Part shown: positions 61,977-64,000 of the stretch, piece after piece | How the letters are laid out: every line of letters begins with the position of its first letter | How positions within the stretch are numbered: the first letter of the stretch is position 1 | Source of the DNA: Oenococcus sicerae | GTDB lineage: Bacteria; Bacillota; Bacilli; Lactobacillales; Lactobacillaceae | Reading direction: 5' to 3' | Assembly (NCBI RefSeq): GCF_004102045.2 | Contig: NZ_CP029684.2 | Coordinates: 62,001-126,000 of the forward strand | Length of the DNA: 64,000 nt | Made by a program: the position numbers and the translations under genes | The notes under the pieces: model-generated | Told to the model about the DNA's origin: nothing | Seen by the model: only the letters and a program-made list of their open reading frames with translations | The model's database searches: none

Positions 61977-62669
61977 CTAGAAAACAAATTCTTGATCAAC
62001 TGTAGGCAAAAAGCCAACACCCGTAGCTAATTGATCAATAAATTTTTGCGGATCGGCTTGAATACTTGGATTTGTATTGTAGTGAGTGGGAATCACACGT
62101 TTGGCCTGAAGAAAATCAGCTGCCACCAGTGCATCATCAGCGTCCATCGTAAAGTGACCGCCAATGCAGATCAAAGCTAAATCTACTGGCCGCTTCCTAG
62201 CAACTAACTTAAGATCGGAAAACAAACAAGTATCACCTGTATCATAAATTAACTTATTCTCAACCGTGATCGCCATGCCTGAAGCAACACCAAGCGGCAT
62301 CAATCGACCATCAACAACGCTAGCATCGGTATGCCAAGCCGGAAACAGTTTTACGGAAAAATCGTCCGCGTAAAATGTGCCGCCAAAATTAATACCTTCT
62401 GCATGGCAATCATGAGCTTCGGGCAAAGAATGATTAATATATTCAGCAAAATCTGTCTGGGTCACGATCGTTGCATGAGTGCGTCGGGCAATATCAAAAC
62501 CGTCTCCCACATGATCACCGTGAACATGTGTCAGCAAGATATAGTCAGCTTTTAAGTCATTCGGATCAACCTTCGTATGTTTGTTGCCTGTCAAAAAAGG
62601 ATCAACTAATATGGCAGACTTGCCGGATACAATTCTAAAAGCACTGTGACCAAAATAAGTGATTTTCAT
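61977..62669 (-). CDS. UPF0173 metal-dependent hydrolase (YtkL-like)
   Basis: 230-residue metallo-beta-lactamase fold: TYFGHSAFRI start, LLTHVHGDHVGD zinc motif, IYDTGDTCLF and VIPTHYNT. Substrate unknown. Lies between nrnA and yajC on the same strand. Confidence 0.9.
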   Translation of the reverse strand: MKITYFGHSAFRIVSGKSAILVDPFLTGNKHTKVDPNDLKADYILLTHVHGDHVGDGFDIARRTHATIVTQTDFAEYINHSLPEAHDCHAEGINFGGTFYADDFSVKLFPAWHTDASVVDGRLMPLGVASGMAITVENKLIYDTGDTCLFSDLKLVARKRPVDLALICIGGHFTMDADDALVAADFLQAKRVIPTHYNTNPSIQADPQKFIDQLATGVGFLPTVDQEFVF

Positions 62670-62689
62670 TTTCGTTTATCTCCTAAAAT

Positions 62690-62715
62690 AAAAAACAGCT
62701 CAAACCGGCTGTTTT
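62690..62715 (-). terminator. terminator after yajC
   Basis: On the minus strand AAAACAGC-CGGTTTGA-GCTGTTTTTT. Confidence 0.85.
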
Positions 62716-63088
62716 ACTTTGATTCTTTTTTATCGTCTTTATCATCCGCAGGACCGGTAATTTTGTCAGCTGTTTTGGTACTTTCTGCTGGAGATATTTT
62801 AGCAATTGCCCGCTGATCGAAAGTCAGAAAAACGCCTTCTACATCCAATGTCACAATTTTCTTTTCACTATCGATCGAATCAACAACACCGTGCAAACCA
62901 CCAATTGTGACTACTTTGGCCCCTTTAACCAATTCTGTATGCATTTTCTCTTGCTGGGCTGCATTTTGTTTACGGCGTCTAGAAGACCACCAAAACATAC
63001 CACCAATCAAAACAGCATAGATTAAGACCATCGGTACCCAAGAACTCGAGTTACTTTTTGCGGCCGCTATAATTAAGTTATTGAACAT
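62714..63088 (-). CDS. yajC: preprotein translocase subunit YajC
   Basis: About 124 residues. One membrane helix (VPMVLIYAVLIGGMFWWSS), then RRRKQNAAQQEKMHTELVKGAKVVTIGGLHGVV typical of YajC, and a charged tail. GGAGG five bases before the ATG at 63088. Downstream of tgt, as in many Firmicutes. Confidence 0.93.
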   Translation of the reverse strand: MFNNLIIAAAKSNSSSWVPMVLIYAVLIGGMFWWSSRRRKQNAAQQEKMHTELVKGAKVVTIGGLHGVVDSIDSEKKIVTLDVEGVFLTFDQRAIAKISPAESTKTADKITGPADDKDDKKESK

Positions 63089-63123
63089 AAAATCCTCCAA
63101 TTTACTATTCTATCAAAGCTTAG

Positions 63124-64000
63124 TTAGAAAAGACGAGCATTTGGTCTATTGTATCCATATTCTTCAAGAACCTTTTCTCTAAGATCCAAAAGCTGATCAT
63201 TTTCAATCGCCGTACGCATATCTTCCATGAGTTTTAGCAGATAACGAAGATTGTGAATGGAAGCCAAATTATAAGCTAACAATTCATTTGTGTTAAAAAG
63301 ATGATGCAGGTAAGCTTTAGTGAAATGAGTTGAGGCATAATCGTCGAGATCTTCGTCAAGCTGACTAAAGTCCTCTTTATACTTATGATTTGTAATCACG
63401 ATCCGGCCAAATCTGGTCATCAAACTGCCTTTGCGGGCAATACGCGTTGGCAAAACGCAATCAAACATATCAATGCCGCGAATCACAGAATCAAACAGCG
63501 AATCCGGTGCACCGACACCCATCAAGTAACGCGGCTTGTTTTCCGGCAGCCATTGCGTCGTGAAATCCAAAACACGATTCATTTCAGCTTTGGATTCGCC
63601 AACCGATAAGCCACCGATCGCATAACCTGGCAGTCCTAACGAAACTAAATCTTTAGCGGAGTTCTCTCGAATTTTTTTAAAACCAGCACCTTGAACGATA
63701 CCAAAAAGTGCTTGGCTATCTGTTTTTTTATGTGCTTTAAGTGCTCGTTGTGCCCAACGTGCTGAACGCTCAGTTGATTGCTTAATGTAATCATAACTTT
63801 CGAAATACGGAACTGCTTCATCTAACTGCATCATAATATCAGCACCCAGATTATTCTGAATTTTCATGGCCACTTCAGGTGACAAAAACATCGTCGAACC
63901 ATCAATATTGTTCTTAAAAGTGACCCCCTTTTCCGTAATTGATCGAGAATCAGCTAAACTAAAGACCTGAAAACCTCCGGAATCAGTTAAAATCGCTTGA
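63124..64000 (-). CDS. tgt: tRNA-guanine transglycosylase, 3' part, without zinc cysteines
   Basis: The gene enters from the right edge; about 291 C-terminal residues are visible. Catalytic parts are intact: [33 protein letters not shown] and [15 protein letters not shown] with the nucleophile Asp. It inserts preQ1 at position 34 of GUN tRNAs. The zinc site is not intact: the usual C-x-C-x-x-C stretch ECDCYTCKNYSRAY reads [15 protein letters not shown], so all three cysteines are gone, while the later His (SIHN) remains. The C-terminal [12 protein letters not shown] matches the family. Confidence 0.93.
   Translation of the reverse strand, partial: QAILTDSGGFQVFSLADSRSITEKGVTFKNNIDGSTMFLSPEVAMKIQNNLGADIMMQLDEAVPYFESYDYIKQSTERSARWAQRALKAHKKTDSQALFGIVQGAGFKKIRENSAKDLVSLGLPGYAIGGLSVGESKAEMNRVLDFTTQWLPENKPRYLMGVGAPDSLFDSVIRGIDMFDCVLPTRIARKGSLMTRFGRIVITNHKYKEDFSQLDEDLDDYASTHFTKAYLHHLFNTNELLAYNLASIHNLRYLLKLMEDMRTAIENDQLLDLREKVLEEYGYNRPNARLF

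Noticed and set aside
1-64000. mobile elements, prophage, CRISPR arrays, toxin-antitoxin modules
   Set aside because: I found no transposase, integrase, phage structural gene, regularly spaced repeat or recognisable toxin-antitoxin pair; gene order is conserved housekeeping for most of the window.

Overview
The window looks like a chromosomal segment of a low-GC heterofermentative lactic acid bacterium. Gene order (efp-asp23-nusB-xseA-xseB-ispA-tlyA-recN-gmk-rpoZ, comG operon-ytxK-ackA, ftsW-rsmD-coaD-ylbL, infC-rpmI-rplT), bifunctional AdhE, paired RNases J1/J2 and the codon and base composition all fit Lactobacillales. I would guess the Leuconostoc/Oenococcus branch, with Oenococcus most likely. 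The genus is inference, because no rRNA gene is present. I saw no prophage, insertion sequence, integron or CRISPR array.

Layout. (1) 1-11.7 kb is a sugar-uptake region: a PTS EIIC fragment with a phospho-beta-glucosidase and divergent GntR regulator; a metal P-type ATPase; a gluconate operon (short-chain dehydrogenase, GntP permease, LacI regulator); and an alpha-galactosidase with a GalR-like regulator. Two CcpA (cre) sites sit on good sigma-A promoters. (2) 11.9-13.7 kb is a cluster of 15 tRNA genes, all on the minus strand, none with a templated CCA. (3) 13.7-25 kb holds an S1-domain protein, DedA, and a long minus-strand housekeeping operon from efp to rpoZ. A small SOS-box-controlled gene interrupts that operon, and rnjA follows. 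(4) 25-32 kb carries a degenerate ADP-ribosylglycohydrolase, a class B PBP, YfhO, GreA and an unusual membrane-bound glucosaminidase. (5) 32.3-40.6 kb contains adhE under a Rex-like operator, ackA, a decayed YtxK and a complete seven-gene comG operon, including a 59-residue ComGE. (6) 40.7-53 kb holds envelope and core genes (ylbL, coaD, rsmD, ftsW, rnhA, a histone-H1-like protein, prfC, BI-1, murC, ytpR, trmB, ecsAB, hit). (7) 53-64 kb contains prsA, rplT-rpmI-infC, rnjB, rpsO, rpsT, cshB, nrnA, a UPF0173 hydrolase, yajC and the 3' part of tgt.

The interest lies in how core genes have been remodelled. Ribosomal protein bL20 carries a long tail ending in an HeH/LEM-like motif. Next to greA, an MltG-type LysM-like domain is joined to a GH73 glucosaminidase instead of the MltG catalytic domain. 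Tgt has lost all three zinc-binding cysteines. PrsA has lost its lipobox cysteine and the parvulin histidines. YtxK and the ADP-ribosylglycohydrolase have lost their catalytic motifs. The initiator tRNA has A29:U41 in place of the first of the three conserved G-C pairs. Several divergent gene pairs have a -10 box six to eight bases before the start codon, suggesting leaderless mRNAs. Taken together, this suggests a fast-evolving, streamlined lineage.
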